Of a DNA stretch of 64,000 bases, positions 45,044 through 54,563 are shown one piece after another (within the stretch, counting starts at the first letter, position 1; every line of letters starts with the position of its first letter). The notes below the pieces were generated by a model that was given only the letters and a program-made list of their open reading frames with translations, did not search any database and had not been told where the DNA came from. Both the position numbers and the translations under genes were made by a program. This stretch comes from Phycisphaerae bacterium (GTDB taxonomy: Bacteria; Planctomycetota; Phycisphaerae; UBA1845; PWPN01), in contig JAUCQB010000217.1 of assembly GCA_030372985.1 (NCBI GenBank), forward strand, positions 1 through 64,000, given 5' to 3'.

Positions 45044-46492
45044 CTACATGCCCTCGATCACCTTGAAGCCCATCAGCGGTGCCAGTTGCCGCACCCCGGC
45101 CATGCGGTCGCCATAAAAGACCACCCGGTGAAGTTGCGGCACCCACCCATCGACCAGGCCGGCGCCCCAGTTGGCCAGCATCGCACCGGCATTGTTTACC
45201 TCGGTGGTGATCTGCGTGCGGCATCCGCGATCGTCGAAGTCGGGGACCTCGATGATTTTGCCGGTGGAGGCGATCATCGTGTCGAGGTTGACGAGCTTGG
45301 CACAGGTGATCATCTGGCCGACGCGCATCTCGACTTCCAGTGCCGCTCCCTTGTCGTCGTCCGTGTGCGTGCGGATGATGAACGGTGCGCGCTCGCCGGC
45401 CGGCCCGTCCATCCGCGTCGGAGCAGTGCAGTGGGCGTGGATCACGGCGTTCTTCGAGGTGTCGAACAGCGGGTCGCTGATGAAGCCCGGCACGCCGAAT
45501 GCATAGGTGAACATCAGCATGGTCAGCGTCGAATCCATGTCCGCCTCACACGCTCCGACCAGTCCCATGTCCAGCAGACGTGTAAACCCCAGGCAGGGAT
45601 AACCGAGGACATCAATCGGGATGCCGCCGAGACAGTGGATCGTGATGGCTTGGGCCCGGTTGGCGGCCAGGATGGCCTTCATCGCCAGGAACATCTTGGA
45701 TGACTTGATGATCTCCTCGCGCGTCGGTTCGACGATCTTGCGGGCCGGCTTGATCCAGATCTGTTCGGCCTCGGCTTCGGCCAGCTTCGGATCGACGCTC
45801 TTGTGAGCCTCGATCACCTGCTCGACCGACACCGGGACGACGTCAACGCCCAGCTTGTTCTTGACGTTCTCGGCCACGATGGCCGGGGGCGTACCGGCCG
45901 GCCGTCCGACGACCACCAGTCGCGGGCGGGTCATCCGGGCCCGAACCGCAACCATATTTACCGCGTCGGCCAGCTCGTTGAGGTCACGCGTGGCAAACAA
46001 GGCGATCCTTTTGCCCGCGTTCTGCCACTGTTGGACGAACATCCACTCGTGCCCGCTGAACGGCTGCGAGAAGAACGCCGTCGGCCGCCCGGCATCGACG
46101 ATCTGTTGCAAAATCGGCAGCACACCCAATGCCAGGTGGATCAACAGCACGCCGTCGGCCTCTTTGAGCTTCGGGATGAGCCTCGCGGCTTCGTCCTGCG
46201 TCTGGATCAGTTCGCCGCCGACTAACTCGACGTCACCCATGCGCGACTTGAGTTCGGCCAGCTTCCTCTCGAACACCGGCACCTCATCCTCGGGCTTGAA
46301 CGCCGGCTTAGGCCATGCCGCACGTTGCCGGCCCACGTAGACCCGATGGATCTTCACCGGCGGGTACGCAGGCCGTCCGTCCGCCTTGCGATCTGCTGCG
46401 GACTGGCCCATGGCCGTTCGGCCGAACAGCGCCGCACCGGCTCCGATGGCTGCCGCATTCATAAAACCTCGCCGAGAGAATGTCTCTTTCAT
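45044..46492 (-). CDS. Tat-exported L-fucose/arabinose-isomerase-like protein
   Basis: 482 residues from ATG 46492. The N-terminus FSRRGFMNAAAIGAGAALFG is a twin-arginine signal, so the protein is exported folded. The body (AADGVLLIHLALGVL-like strands, TIHCLGGIP, GACEADMDSTLTMLM, HAHCTAPTRM) resembles the L-fucose isomerase / L-arabinose isomerase C-terminal superfamily, with acidic and His residues that could hold a metal. Export is unusual for a sugar isomerase, so the true activity may differ. Its neighbour is a GH84-like secreted enzyme on the same strand, suggesting a carbohydrate context. Confidence 0.6.
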   Translation of the reverse strand: MKETFSRRGFMNAAAIGAGAALFGRTAMGQSAADRKADGRPAYPPVKIHRVYVGRQRAAWPKPAFKPEDEVPVFERKLAELKSRMGDVELVGGELIQTQDEAARLIPKLKEADGVLLIHLALGVLPILQQIVDAGRPTAFFSQPFSGHEWMFVQQWQNAGKRIALFATRDLNELADAVNMVAVRARMTRPRLVVVGRPAGTPPAIVAENVKNKLGVDVVPVSVEQVIEAHKSVDPKLAEAEAEQIWIKPARKIVEPTREEIIKSSKMFLAMKAILAANRAQAITIHCLGGIPIDVLGYPCLGFTRLLDMGLVGACEADMDSTLTMLMFTYAFGVPGFISDPLFDTSKNAVIHAHCTAPTRMDGPAGERAPFIIRTHTDDDKGAALEVEMRVGQMITCAKLVNLDTMIASTGKIIEVPDFDDRGCRTQITTEVNNAGAMLANWGAGLVDGWVPQLHRVVFYGDRMAGVRQLAPLMGFKVIEGM

Positions 46493-46871
46493 GTCCTGCG
46501 TCCTCCAGTTCACTGGCCGCGAGCCAGACGTTCGTTCTTCATTGGCTGAATCCGGGGCCGAGTACCCGCTGATCGGATAGTCTAACCCGGCAGAATCAAA
46601 GATTGAAGCGGGAGTGCCGTCTCTGGCTGGCGTGTATGTCCGCTCGCGGGCTGGCGCGGGATGGCAAAGCCGTTTGAAACACCTGTTCGCTCGCTCTTGA
46701 GGTGACCCAACCCCATCACCCCGTTCCCGCTGAGGATCACAAGCATTGCTCCGTGTGAATTCGGTATCGGTGCCAGGCCGGAGAACGTTCGTGCTGTCTA
46801 TGACGAATGGGACCGGGTCTGCCGTGAGCTCCAGCGGTCGGCCGGATCATGACGGCTGAGTGCGGGTGCAA
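46493..46871. other. 379-base intergenic region
   Basis: It lies between two minus-strand genes, behind the pseudopilin-like gene and in front of the Tat-exported protein gene. CTGGAGG before ATG 46492 serves as ribosome site. I see no clear terminator, RNA or ORF. Confidence 0.4.
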
Positions 46872-47606
46872 TCAACGTGCCGATTCGGCACCGATGACCG
46901 AACCGGTCCGCTGGTCTACATACAACGCAAGACCCGTCTTGAGCCAGCGAGGGTCGCGGCCCGACTTCTCGAACCGCGAGTGGTTGTAGGCGATGGCCCC
47001 GGTGCAGGAAGGCTGCGGGTGCTCGATGAGAGCGTTATTCTGGCTTTCATCGAGGTAAACGAGCCGGCTTGCGGGCAGCCGAGCGAGCGTCCCTTGTCGG
47101 TTGAAGACCAGGTAGAAGGTGTCCAGCGTGTCGATGACCGTCGTACCGGTCGCGGCCGGTTGGTACGTCGTGCCCGCCGACGCGAGCAGGGCAAGAGCGT
47201 TGTCGGGGGCCAGCCAGGCGGAGGCAGGCAGCTCAACGGCCGGCACGTCGAGCAGGCGACGAAAAACCAGTTCTTCTCCGGCGACGGGTCTCTGAAGCTG
47301 ACGCAGGCCGACCGCCAGAATCTGGACCCTCTGATGATCAAGCCACCGGGGTCGTCCGGATACATCCTTGAGCATCCGTCCGGCATCATCGGTCTGGAAA
47401 GCCCGCTCGACGCGGATCGCCGTGGTGGTGAAGTTGGCCCTCGCCAGGGCTTGGGCGTTGGTGATCGCGCCGCTGAATACCCCGATCGCCTGCGTCTGCT
47501 CACGACTTGCCAGATAGGATTGGATTGCGGGAGCCGACAGGCCGGACATGATGACGATCAGCGAGATCACCACCACCAGCTCGGTGAGTGTGAATCCTCG
47601 TCTCAT
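46872..47606 (-). CDS. Type IV prepilin / pseudopilin-like protein
   Basis: 244 residues from ATG 47606. MRRGFTLTELVVVISLIVIM is a type III (prepilin) signal: a short basic leader, cleavage after Gly4, Phe at +1 and Glu at +5, then a hydrophobic helix. The C-terminal domain is beta-rich, like GspH/FimT minor pseudopilins, but no closer match is evident. It stands alone, without other secretion or pilus genes; PilD-type peptidase and assembly ATPase would be elsewhere. Many planctomycetal proteins have this N-terminus. Confidence 0.8.
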   Translation of the reverse strand: MRRGFTLTELVVVISLIVIMSGLSAPAIQSYLASREQTQAIGVFSGAITNAQALARANFTTTAIRVERAFQTDDAGRMLKDVSGRPRWLDHQRVQILAVGLRQLQRPVAGEELVFRRLLDVPAVELPASAWLAPDNALALLASAGTTYQPAATGTTVIDTLDTFYLVFNRQGTLARLPASRLVYLDESQNNALIEHPQPSCTGAIAYNHSRFEKSGRDPRWLKTGLALYVDQRTGSVIGAESAR

Positions 47607-47969
47607 CGCACGGCCGCCTCTCTTCGGGTGTCGGTCACCCCGAAAACCGCAGGCTGGCCGGGGACGCATGCCTCGCCTCCCGAAGCGAGCACCCAGCCCC
47701 CGACCGAGCCTCGCACATTGTCGAGGAACTCAACGGAAGGCCTCCATCATGTCCCAATAAAGTATACGAATTCAAACAGTGTCCATGGTGGCGACCTTGG
47801 CGATTTTGCCCTGCCGGCAGGGTTAGGGAAAACGCCCGCCCATGCCCACCGGATTGGCCGACACGAACGCTCGTGGCATGCTGGCCGGATGATCGGACGC
47901 ATCGAGTCGCTCGTCCGCAGGCTTTCAAGCCAAAACGGACACAGCCGATGTCGTGGAGGCATGGCAGCC
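47607..47969. other. 363-base intergenic region
   Basis: Between the sulfatase 3' end and the pseudopilin start, both minus strand. A relatively AT-rich stretch at 47752-47782 (CAATAAAGTATACGAATTC) could hold the pseudopilin promoter. Nothing else is recognised. Confidence 0.4.
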
Positions 47970-49394
47970 TCAGGGCTGGTAGGGTATCGTACCATTCGCA
48001 TCCGTCTTGTAGCCCCATTTCTTCACGTATTCCTGTCCGGGGAGGAACCCATCCTTGTATCGACTGAGTTCGGCCCTCATCCACGCCTCCAGCTTGGCCT
48101 CAAGGGATTCATGCTCCGGTTGCCCGACCAGATTGCGCTGTTGATACGGATCTTCCTCATTGTCGTACAGCAGCCACGGGCCTTCGAGCGAGCAGACGTA
48201 GGTGTATCGTATCGTGCGGATTCCCCGGTATTCGCGTCCCCCTGTGTCGCGTGTCCACTCCCCAAACGGAGCGACACAACCGATCAGAGCGGCACGGTCC
48301 ATGTCGGGTTGCTTGCCGAGCAACCACGCCGAGCGGTCCTCGCCGTCGACGGTCGCCGGAATCGCGATGCCGGCCAGTCCCAGAAGCGTCGGCATGATAT
48401 CGGGGCTGTTGAACGGGGCGGCGAGCTTTCGCCCCGATGGGCCCAGTGCCCTCGGCCAACTCACGACGAAAGGAACCAGGATGGATTCATCCCAGGGGCG
48501 CTGCTTGCGGATCTGAGCGTGCGAACCGAGCATGTCACCGTGGTCGGACGTGAACACCAGAATGGTGTTGTCCGCGATGCCGCTGTCCTTCAGAGTCTGG
48601 ACAACAGCGCCTACGCACTCATCCAGCGCGGCGCAATGAGCGTAGTATCCCGCCAGATCTTGACGGGCGGCATCCTGTGCCTCGGGCGGGACATTCGGGC
48701 GCAGCTTGATGTGCTCGGGCCTGAACATGCGTCGGAATCGCTCAGGAGCGGTGTCGTACGGATTGTGCGGTGGTCCCCACGAGAGCACCAGCAGGAACGG
48801 CTCGTTCTTGTGAGACTTGATGTAGGCCTGGGCTTCGGCAGTCTGAGCCTCGGCGTCGTAGCCTTTCCAGTACTGTCTCTCGTCGGTGTCGCCGTAGAAC
48901 AGCGAGTGATTGTAGTTGTGCGTGCATTCGCACGCTCGCCAGAACTCGAAGCCCTGTCGCCGCTCGGGAGGGATGAAGCTCGATCGCCCATGCCCGTCGA
49001 GGTGCCACTTGCCGATGTAGGCGGTCTTATATCCGGCGCCGGCGAAAGCCTGTGCGAGCGAGACCGCGTCTCGGCCGAGGCACACATCGTTCAGGAAGAC
49101 CCCATTGTTGACCGGGTAGCGGCCGGTCATCAGGGTCGCTCGGTAGGGCGAACACACCGGACAGGTCGAGGCGGCCGTGATGAGGACCGTGCTCTCGGTT
49201 GCCAGGCGGTCCAGGTGAGGGGTTTTGGCATTGGGATCGCCGGCGTAGCCGACTGCCTGTGCCCGCCACTGATCGGCGAGAAGAAAGACGACGCTCGGAC
49301 GAACCTTCGATCGCCCTGCTGCCCTGACCTGATCCGTCCAGATCGCAAGGGCTGCGGCCAGGGCAGCGAGCGATAGTGCGAGGGTCTTGTTCAT
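47970..49394 (-). CDS. Secreted sulfatase (formylglycine type)
   Basis: 474 residues. ATG 49394 is five bases after GGGAGG. The signal peptide covers about residues 1-25. VVFLLADQWR opens the alkaline-phosphatase-like fold with the metal Asp. The signature CSPYRATLMTG has Cys81 for conversion to formylglycine. GKWHLDGHG and FTSDHGDMLGSH give the other metal and sulfate ligands. It hydrolyses a sulfate ester, probably on an algal or animal polysaccharide, outside the cytoplasm. The formylglycine-generating enzyme is not in the window. Confidence 0.93.
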   Translation of the reverse strand: MNKTLALSLAALAAALAIWTDQVRAAGRSKVRPSVVFLLADQWRAQAVGYAGDPNAKTPHLDRLATESTVLITAASTCPVCSPYRATLMTGRYPVNNGVFLNDVCLGRDAVSLAQAFAGAGYKTAYIGKWHLDGHGRSSFIPPERRQGFEFWRACECTHNYNHSLFYGDTDERQYWKGYDAEAQTAEAQAYIKSHKNEPFLLVLSWGPPHNPYDTAPERFRRMFRPEHIKLRPNVPPEAQDAARQDLAGYYAHCAALDECVGAVVQTLKDSGIADNTILVFTSDHGDMLGSHAQIRKQRPWDESILVPFVVSWPRALGPSGRKLAAPFNSPDIMPTLLGLAGIAIPATVDGEDRSAWLLGKQPDMDRAALIGCVAPFGEWTRDTGGREYRGIRTIRYTYVCSLEGPWLLYDNEEDPYQQRNLVGQPEHESLEAKLEAWMRAELSRYKDGFLPGQEYVKKWGYKTDANGTIPYQP

Positions 49395-49548
49395 GCCAGC
49401 CTCCCGGGTCGGCATTGTTGCCCAATACCAGATCAAAAGCAAAGGAACGTCGTCGCCTGACCTCGATCGGAACATCTGCATCATCGTCCGGCCTCGCGAC
49501 CCTTGAAGCGTTTCTCAGCATCCCGCGAAACGATTACAATTCCGGACC

Positions 49549-50898
49549 ATGAAAAACATCGATCTGAGGAACAGTCGCGTGGTGGTGATGGGCCTGGGCC
49601 GGTTCGGCGGCGGAATCGGCGTGACCCGCTGGCTGGTCGCGCAGGGGGCGCAGGTGACGGTGACCGACAAGGAGACGGCCGAGTCGCTTCGTGGCAGCGT
49701 GGAGCAACTGGCCGATCTGCCGGTGACGTATCATCTCGGGGAGCACCCGGATTCGGACCTCGACGGCTGTGATCTGCTGGTGGTCAGCCCGGCCGTCAAC
49801 AAGGCCAGGTCGGCGTTTGTTCAGAAGGCCGTCGAACGCGGTATCCCGCTCAGCAGCGAGATGAACCTGTTCGTCGAGCGATGCCCGGCGCGGCGCATCA
49901 TTGGGATCACCGGATCAGCGGGCAAGAGCACCACGACCGCGATGATCGGCTCGATTGCGACGGCATGCGCCCAGGCGGGTTTGGTGCCGGCCGTGTGGAT
50001 GGGCGGCAATATCGGCCATTCCTTGCTGAACGATCTGCACCGGATGACCGCCGATGATCTGGTTGCACTCGAACTGTCGAGCTTTCAGCTCGAGGACGTC
50101 GAGAGGGTGCGATGGAGCCCTTCCCACGCCATCATCACGAATATCAAGCCCAATCACCTGGATCGCCATGGGACCATGGAGGTGTACACCGCCGCCAAGA
50201 TGAACATCGTGCGTTTCCAGAAGCCCGATGACGTTGCGTTCGTTTCCGCCGCCGACGGACCGCTGGCGGAAGAAGTCCGAAAGGCCGGTGCCGGCTCGCG
50301 TCTGCGGCGATTTGAGTTCGACCCGGCGTTCAGCGATGCCCTGCGGGTTCCCGGCCGGCACAACGAGGACAACGCCGCCGCCGCCATCGCCGTGGCCCGC
50401 TGCGTGGGAATCCCCGATGATCTGATCGCCCGCGGCCTGTCACAGTTCATGGGCTTGCCGCACCGCCTGGAACTGGTCGGCGAACACAACGGCGTGCGCT
50501 ACTACAACGATTCCAAGTCGACCACCCCGGAATCGACGCTGATCGCCCTGAACGCCTTCTCCGTGCCGGTGATCATGATGATCGGAGGGGGCGACAAGGG
50601 CATGTCATTCGACGACATGTGCCGGCAGATCGTGCGGAAGGCGAAAGGAGTTGTCTGCTATGGCGCGACCGGTCCCAAACTCTTCGAGTTGGTTGATCGA
50701 TGTGCCACGGGGTCATCGCCCTCGGCACGGGTGGAGAAGGCCGGCGGCTTCGAAGAGGCCCTGATGGCCGCGAAGGCGATGGCTGCCCCCGGCGACGTGG
50801 TGGTGATGTCCCCGGCCTGCACCAGCTACGACATGTTCATCAATTACGAGCAGCGGGGGGAGCGGTTCCGCGAGATCGTTCGCTCCTTCGCCATCTGA
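49549..50898 (+). CDS. murD: UDP-N-acetylmuramoylalanine-D-glutamate ligase
   Basis: 449 residues. The N-terminal Rossmann domain begins VVVMGLGRFGGGIG, the ATP P-loop is GITGSAGKSTTTAM, and HRLELVGEHNGVRYYNDSKS is the conserved hinge with the NDSK motif. It adds D-Glu to UDP-MurNAc-L-Ala in the cytoplasm. Its presence shows at least this step of peptidoglycan synthesis. It stands apart from other mur genes, between the sulfatase and the flagellar block. Confidence 0.93.
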   Translation: MKNIDLRNSRVVVMGLGRFGGGIGVTRWLVAQGAQVTVTDKETAESLRGSVEQLADLPVTYHLGEHPDSDLDGCDLLVVSPAVNKARSAFVQKAVERGIPLSSEMNLFVERCPARRIIGITGSAGKSTTTAMIGSIATACAQAGLVPAVWMGGNIGHSLLNDLHRMTADDLVALELSSFQLEDVERVRWSPSHAIITNIKPNHLDRHGTMEVYTAAKMNIVRFQKPDDVAFVSAADGPLAEEVRKAGAGSRLRRFEFDPAFSDALRVPGRHNEDNAAAAIAVARCVGIPDDLIARGLSQFMGLPHRLELVGEHNGVRYYNDSKSTTPESTLIALNAFSVPVIMMIGGGDKGMSFDDMCRQIVRKAKGVVCYGATGPKLFELVDRCATGSSPSARVEKAGGFEEALMAAKAMAAPGDVVVMSPACTSYDMFINYEQRGERFREIVRSFAI

Positions 50899-51574
50899 AC
50901 GACATCAAACCCGGAGCCCATGTGGTCCCATAAAGATTCCATATAGTACTTTTGGATAGTCAAGTAAGCCCACTGGGCCAGGCGGCAGGATCGCTCTTTG
51001 GGGCACGGACTATGGTCGCAGAGGCGCGAGGGGCGAGCGGCAAGACTTGCCGAGGGTCGGCAGAAGCTGCGCCCTCTTGGGCCGGTCCATCTAGAAGCCG
51101 GTTGTTGATTTTATCCAGATTAACAATCCGCTTAACCCCTTTATCTGTAAAGACTTGTGATTGGTCAACTGGTCTTGGCCTTGCCGGCAGTTCTCATGCC
51201 GGACGCCGGTGGCACGCCCTTTGACAGATGCGGGGTGTGTGTGGGTCTGCCCGCGCGGTGGCGGTCGGTGGTCTGGCCGCCCGGCGCGCTGTTGGAGGTC
51301 AATCAGTCGCGTGCGACGGGTGCATGAGGCAACGGAGTGCCGGAACAGGCCCATGGATTGGGCCACCCTTGGCGCGCGGATCATCCAGACAGCGGCCGTG
51401 GCCGCCGCGGTTCACATGGCCGAGCGAGTGCGGATGTCGCCGCGGGTGGAAGGCAGTCAGGTGCCGCTCGATCCACAAACCGAACCGAACGGGGCCGAGC
51501 GGGGATTGGGCTGACGAGCATGAGGGAGCCTGAGTAGGGCGGAGAGACCGTTGAGGACGGATGCGGACTGAGTC
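50899..51574. other. 676-base region before the flagellar block
   Basis: An AT-rich island at about 51101-51170 (TTGATTTTATCC, TTAACAATCC, CCCTTTATCTG) stands out in GC-rich surroundings and probably contains the promoter of the flgF operon. TATAGT lies near 50942. A 53-codon frame from ATG 51353 to the TGA at 51512 (MDWATLGARIIQTAAVAA at its start) is a weak small-ORF candidate without a ribosome site. No sigma-28 or sigma-54 box was seen with confidence. Confidence 0.4.
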
Positions 51575-52333
51575 ATGGTACACGGAATCTATCAATCCGC
51601 GGCAGGCATGATCGTGAACCAGTACCGGCAGGCGGTGCTGGCGAACAACCTTGCCAACCTCGACACCGTCGGCTTCAAGCACGATCTGACGGTCGTGCGC
51701 GAGCGGAAGATCGAAAGCCTTGAAGATGGCCTGGGCGGCCGTTTCAGCGATCGCATTCTTGACCGGATGACCGGCGGATCGCTTGTTGCCCCGACCGTCA
51801 CTTCCTTCGAGCAAGGACAGATCCAGGTCACCGGCAGAGAGATGGACGTGGCCATCGAGGGCAACGGATTCTTCGCCGTCGACGACGGTGTTCGGACGCG
51901 GTACACGCGAGACGGCCGGTTGAGCATCAACCCCAACGGCCTGCTGGTGACGGCCGCCGGTCGTCCGGTGCTTGACCCGCAAGGCCGGACAATCGCGGTT
52001 CCCCAAGAGGCCCGGGGCCGGATTCGGGTTGATGCGGACGGCTCGGTTCGCTCGGGCGACAAGACTTTCGGCCGGATCGGCCTGGTCGATTTTGCGGACC
52101 GTTCGCGGCTCTGCAAGGTCGGCGCCAACCTGTTCGATGCGGCGGGAAGCGAGGCGCAGGCAATTCTTCCGCGGTTGCGAACAAACTCGGTGGAATCGTC
52201 GACCGTCGACCCGACCCAAGCCATGGTGGCAATGATCGAGGTGTCTCGGGCTTACGAAATGAACGCGAATCTGGTGAACATGGCTGACACGACGCTGGGA
52301 CGGGCTGTGAACGACATCGGCCGGATTCAGTAG
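51575..52333 (+). CDS. flgF: Flagellar proximal rod protein FlgF
   Basis: 252 residues. The N-terminal rod motif is AVLANNLANLDTVGFKHDL and the C-terminal helix is AMVAMIEVSRAYEMNANLV, both of which pair into the coiled-coil D0 domain of axial proteins. The middle (VAIEGNGFFAVDDGVRTRYTRDG) is the conserved Flg hook/rod D1 block. It forms part of the flagellar rod and is exported through the flagellar type III apparatus. It is 24 bases from flgG. FlgF rather than FlgG is chosen from order and divergence. Confidence 0.9.
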   Translation: MVHGIYQSAAGMIVNQYRQAVLANNLANLDTVGFKHDLTVVRERKIESLEDGLGGRFSDRILDRMTGGSLVAPTVTSFEQGQIQVTGREMDVAIEGNGFFAVDDGVRTRYTRDGRLSINPNGLLVTAAGRPVLDPQGRTIAVPQEARGRIRVDADGSVRSGDKTFGRIGLVDFADRSRLCKVGANLFDAAGSEAQAILPRLRTNSVESSTVDPTQAMVAMIEVSRAYEMNANLVNMADTTLGRAVNDIGRIQ

Positions 52334-52357
52334 GTTCTGAAGAGGTGAGCTGAAGTC

Positions 52358-53164
52358 ATGGGTATCACTGCGATGTATGCCGCCGCGACGGGCATGAAGG
52401 CCATGGACACGAAGCTCAACGTCGTGGCCAACAACCTCGCCAACATCGGCACCGTCGGTTTCAAGCGGTCGCGCACGAATTTTGAAGATCTGATGTACCA
52501 GACGCTTCGCGAGCCGGGGGTCAAGGACATCAACGACGAGCCGAACCCGTACGGCATTCTGGTCGGCCTGGGGGCGGCCGTGTCCGGCACGCAACTGGAT
52601 TTCCGAGTCGGCAGCACCGAGCAGACCGACAAGCCGCTGGACGTGATGATCCAGGGAGAGGGCTTCTTCCAGGTCACGACCTACTGGAACGGCGAGGAAA
52701 TCACGGCGTACACGAGGGCGGGCAATTTCTTCCGCAATGCCAACGGACAACTGGTGCTGGGCAACACGGACGGCTCGGTGCTGGAGCCGGAGATCACGCT
52801 CGGTGAGGACGATCGGGAGATCGAGATCGATGCCGCCGGTCGGGTCACCGCCATTCAGGGCGCGGGCCCGGACCGAACCGACATCGGGCAGATCGAGCTG
52901 GCCCGGTTCATCAATCCGGAAGGGCTCAAGAGCGTCGGCCAGAACCTGTATATCGAAACGGACGCCTCCGGCCCGGCCATCACCGGCAACCCCATGGAAA
53001 ACGGAATGGGGAGCCTGCAGAACCGGATGCTCGAACTCAGCAACGTCGAGCCGGTGCGGGAACTGGTGGATCTGATTTTCACGCAGCGGGGCTTCGAACT
53101 GAACTCGCAGTCGATCCAGGGAGCCGATGAGATGCTGCGCGTGGTAGCGAATCTAAGGCGATAG
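52358..53164 (+). CDS. flgG: Flagellar distal rod protein FlgG
   Basis: 268 residues. It starts MGITAMYAAATGMKAMD, with VVANNLANIGTVGFKRSR and the C-terminal LVDLIFTQRGFELNSQSIQ, the FlgG hallmarks. An insert loop after VGFKRSR (LMYQTLREPGVKDIND) matches the FlgG-specific sequence region. It is the long distal rod in which the P- and L-rings sit; flgI and flgH follow in the same operon. Confidence 0.95.
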   Translation: MGITAMYAAATGMKAMDTKLNVVANNLANIGTVGFKRSRTNFEDLMYQTLREPGVKDINDEPNPYGILVGLGAAVSGTQLDFRVGSTEQTDKPLDVMIQGEGFFQVTTYWNGEEITAYTRAGNFFRNANGQLVLGNTDGSVLEPEITLGEDDREIEIDAAGRVTAIQGAGPDRTDIGQIELARFINPEGLKSVGQNLYIETDASGPAITGNPMENGMGSLQNRMLELSNVEPVRELVDLIFTQRGFELNSQSIQGADEMLRVVANLRR

Positions 53165-53333
53165 GAGTCGATCGCGGTGACGGCGGCCGGCAGTGGAGGC
53201 CGGTCGGAGCGACATGACGGGTGTTCACGGAGCGGAAACGGCAGCGAGGTGGTAACCAGGCACGGGTGACAGTTGGTGGCGGGCACAGGGAGTGAGCTGC
53301 CCGCGGGAGACCCTTGCGACGCGGAGGTCGTCG

Positions 53334-54563
53334 ATGCAGGATGCAGCAAGGACAATTCGATGCGGCGTAAAGCGGCGAAGTGAGCGCCGTGGCCGGTGGG
53401 TCGATCGGTGCGGCGTGGTCTGCTGCCTCGCCGCGGTCTGGTCGACGTATACGTTGGGAGCCGAGATCACGTCGCGGCCGGCGGCGGATGGTCTGCGCTG
53501 CGACCAGGAAATCACCGTTCGGTTGCATGACACGGCGATCGTGGCCGACGAGCAGGTCACGCTGAGCGATATCGCCGAGATCCGAGGCGACCTTGTCGGC
53601 CTGGCCGGTTCCTGCCCGATCGTTCTTTCCCCCAAACCGGGTCATTCGCTGTCTCTGACGATCGATGATGTGCAGAAGGCTCTGTCCGACCGGGGGGCAA
53701 ACCTGGCTCATTGGACCTTCCGCGGCAACAGCCGTTGCACGGTTACAAGGCCGATTCGTCGAGAAAACGAGCCGTCGCCATCGTCCTTGCGTCGTGATGG
53801 TTCTCACGCGGGCACGACAACCCGGCTTGAGGCGACGGGGCGGGCGGCTTCGGAAATTCCGCCCGATGCCGCGGCGATCGACCCCGACACCCTGGGCGGC
53901 GCGATTCATTACCACATTCAACAGAGGCTCGCACATTTGGGCGGCACGCCCGTCATCCAGTTCCCCAAGGCCCTTTCGCGTCAGTGGGAGCTATCCAAGC
54001 CCACGTACCAGTTCCGCGTTGCCTGCCGGGGAAACGAACTGCTCGGCCTGGTACCGCTTGATGTCACCATCATCGATCCGGACAAGCAGGAGCAGACGTT
54101 GCAGGTTTCGGCGAAGGTCTCGCTGCGCAAGGCGGTGCTGATCGCCGGCCGGCCGATCAACAGGGGCGCGGTGGCGGCGGCCTCAGACGTCACTCTGCAG
54201 GAGCAGTTGTTCGATCGGGTCGAGGACATCGGCCTGGCCCGCCCCGCCGCGATCATCGGACAGCAGGCCAAGCGGTTCATCAACAAGGGCGACAAGCTGC
54301 TCGCCAAGGACTTCGAGCCAATGCCTCTGGTTCACCGCAACGATCTGGTCACCGTCCTGATCGCCCGGGGAAACCTGCGCATCAAGGGCACGGCCCGGGC
54401 GCTGGGTTCCGGCGCGTTCGGGGATGTTATTGACGTTCGCAACGAGATGGGCGAGCGATCCGCGGGACGTTTTTCGGCGGTCGTGGTCGGCGACAAGACG
54501 GTGGAGGTCGCGGGCGATGATCGACCGGCCGCGACGGCGCCCGCAGGAAGGGGTGCGATCTGA
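53334..54563 (+). CDS. flgA: P-ring assembly chaperone FlgA
   Basis: 409 residues from ATG 53334, six bases after GGAGG; GTG 53292 is less likely. The N-terminal part holds a hydrophobic stretch (CGVVCCLAAVWSTYTLGA) serving as signal peptide. The C-terminal ~130 residues are the SAF/ChapFlgA region (LIAGRPINRGAVAAASDV, NDLVTVLIARGNLRI, VRNEMGERSAGRFSAVV). It is almost twice the length of E. coli FlgA; the extra N-terminal ~180 residues carry a VTLSDIAEIRG block, probably a second domain. It helps build FlgI into the P-ring in the periplasm. It overlaps flgH by one base. Confidence 0.85.
   Translation: MQDAARTIRCGVKRRSERRGRWVDRCGVVCCLAAVWSTYTLGAEITSRPAADGLRCDQEITVRLHDTAIVADEQVTLSDIAEIRGDLVGLAGSCPIVLSPKPGHSLSLTIDDVQKALSDRGANLAHWTFRGNSRCTVTRPIRRENEPSPSSLRRDGSHAGTTTRLEATGRAASEIPPDAAAIDPDTLGGAIHYHIQQRLAHLGGTPVIQFPKALSRQWELSKPTYQFRVACRGNELLGLVPLDVTIIDPDKQEQTLQVSAKVSLRKAVLIAGRPINRGAVAAASDVTLQEQLFDRVEDIGLARPAAIIGQQAKRFINKGDKLLAKDFEPMPLVHRNDLVTVLIARGNLRIKGTARALGSGAFGDVIDVRNEMGERSAGRFSAVVVGDKTVEVAGDDRPAATAPAGRGAI

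Noticed and set aside
46860..49376. Plus-strand open frame of 838 codons across the pseudopilin and sulfatase genes
   Set aside because: Both minus-strand genes have diagnostic signatures, and the long frame runs through the gap between them without recognisable motifs.
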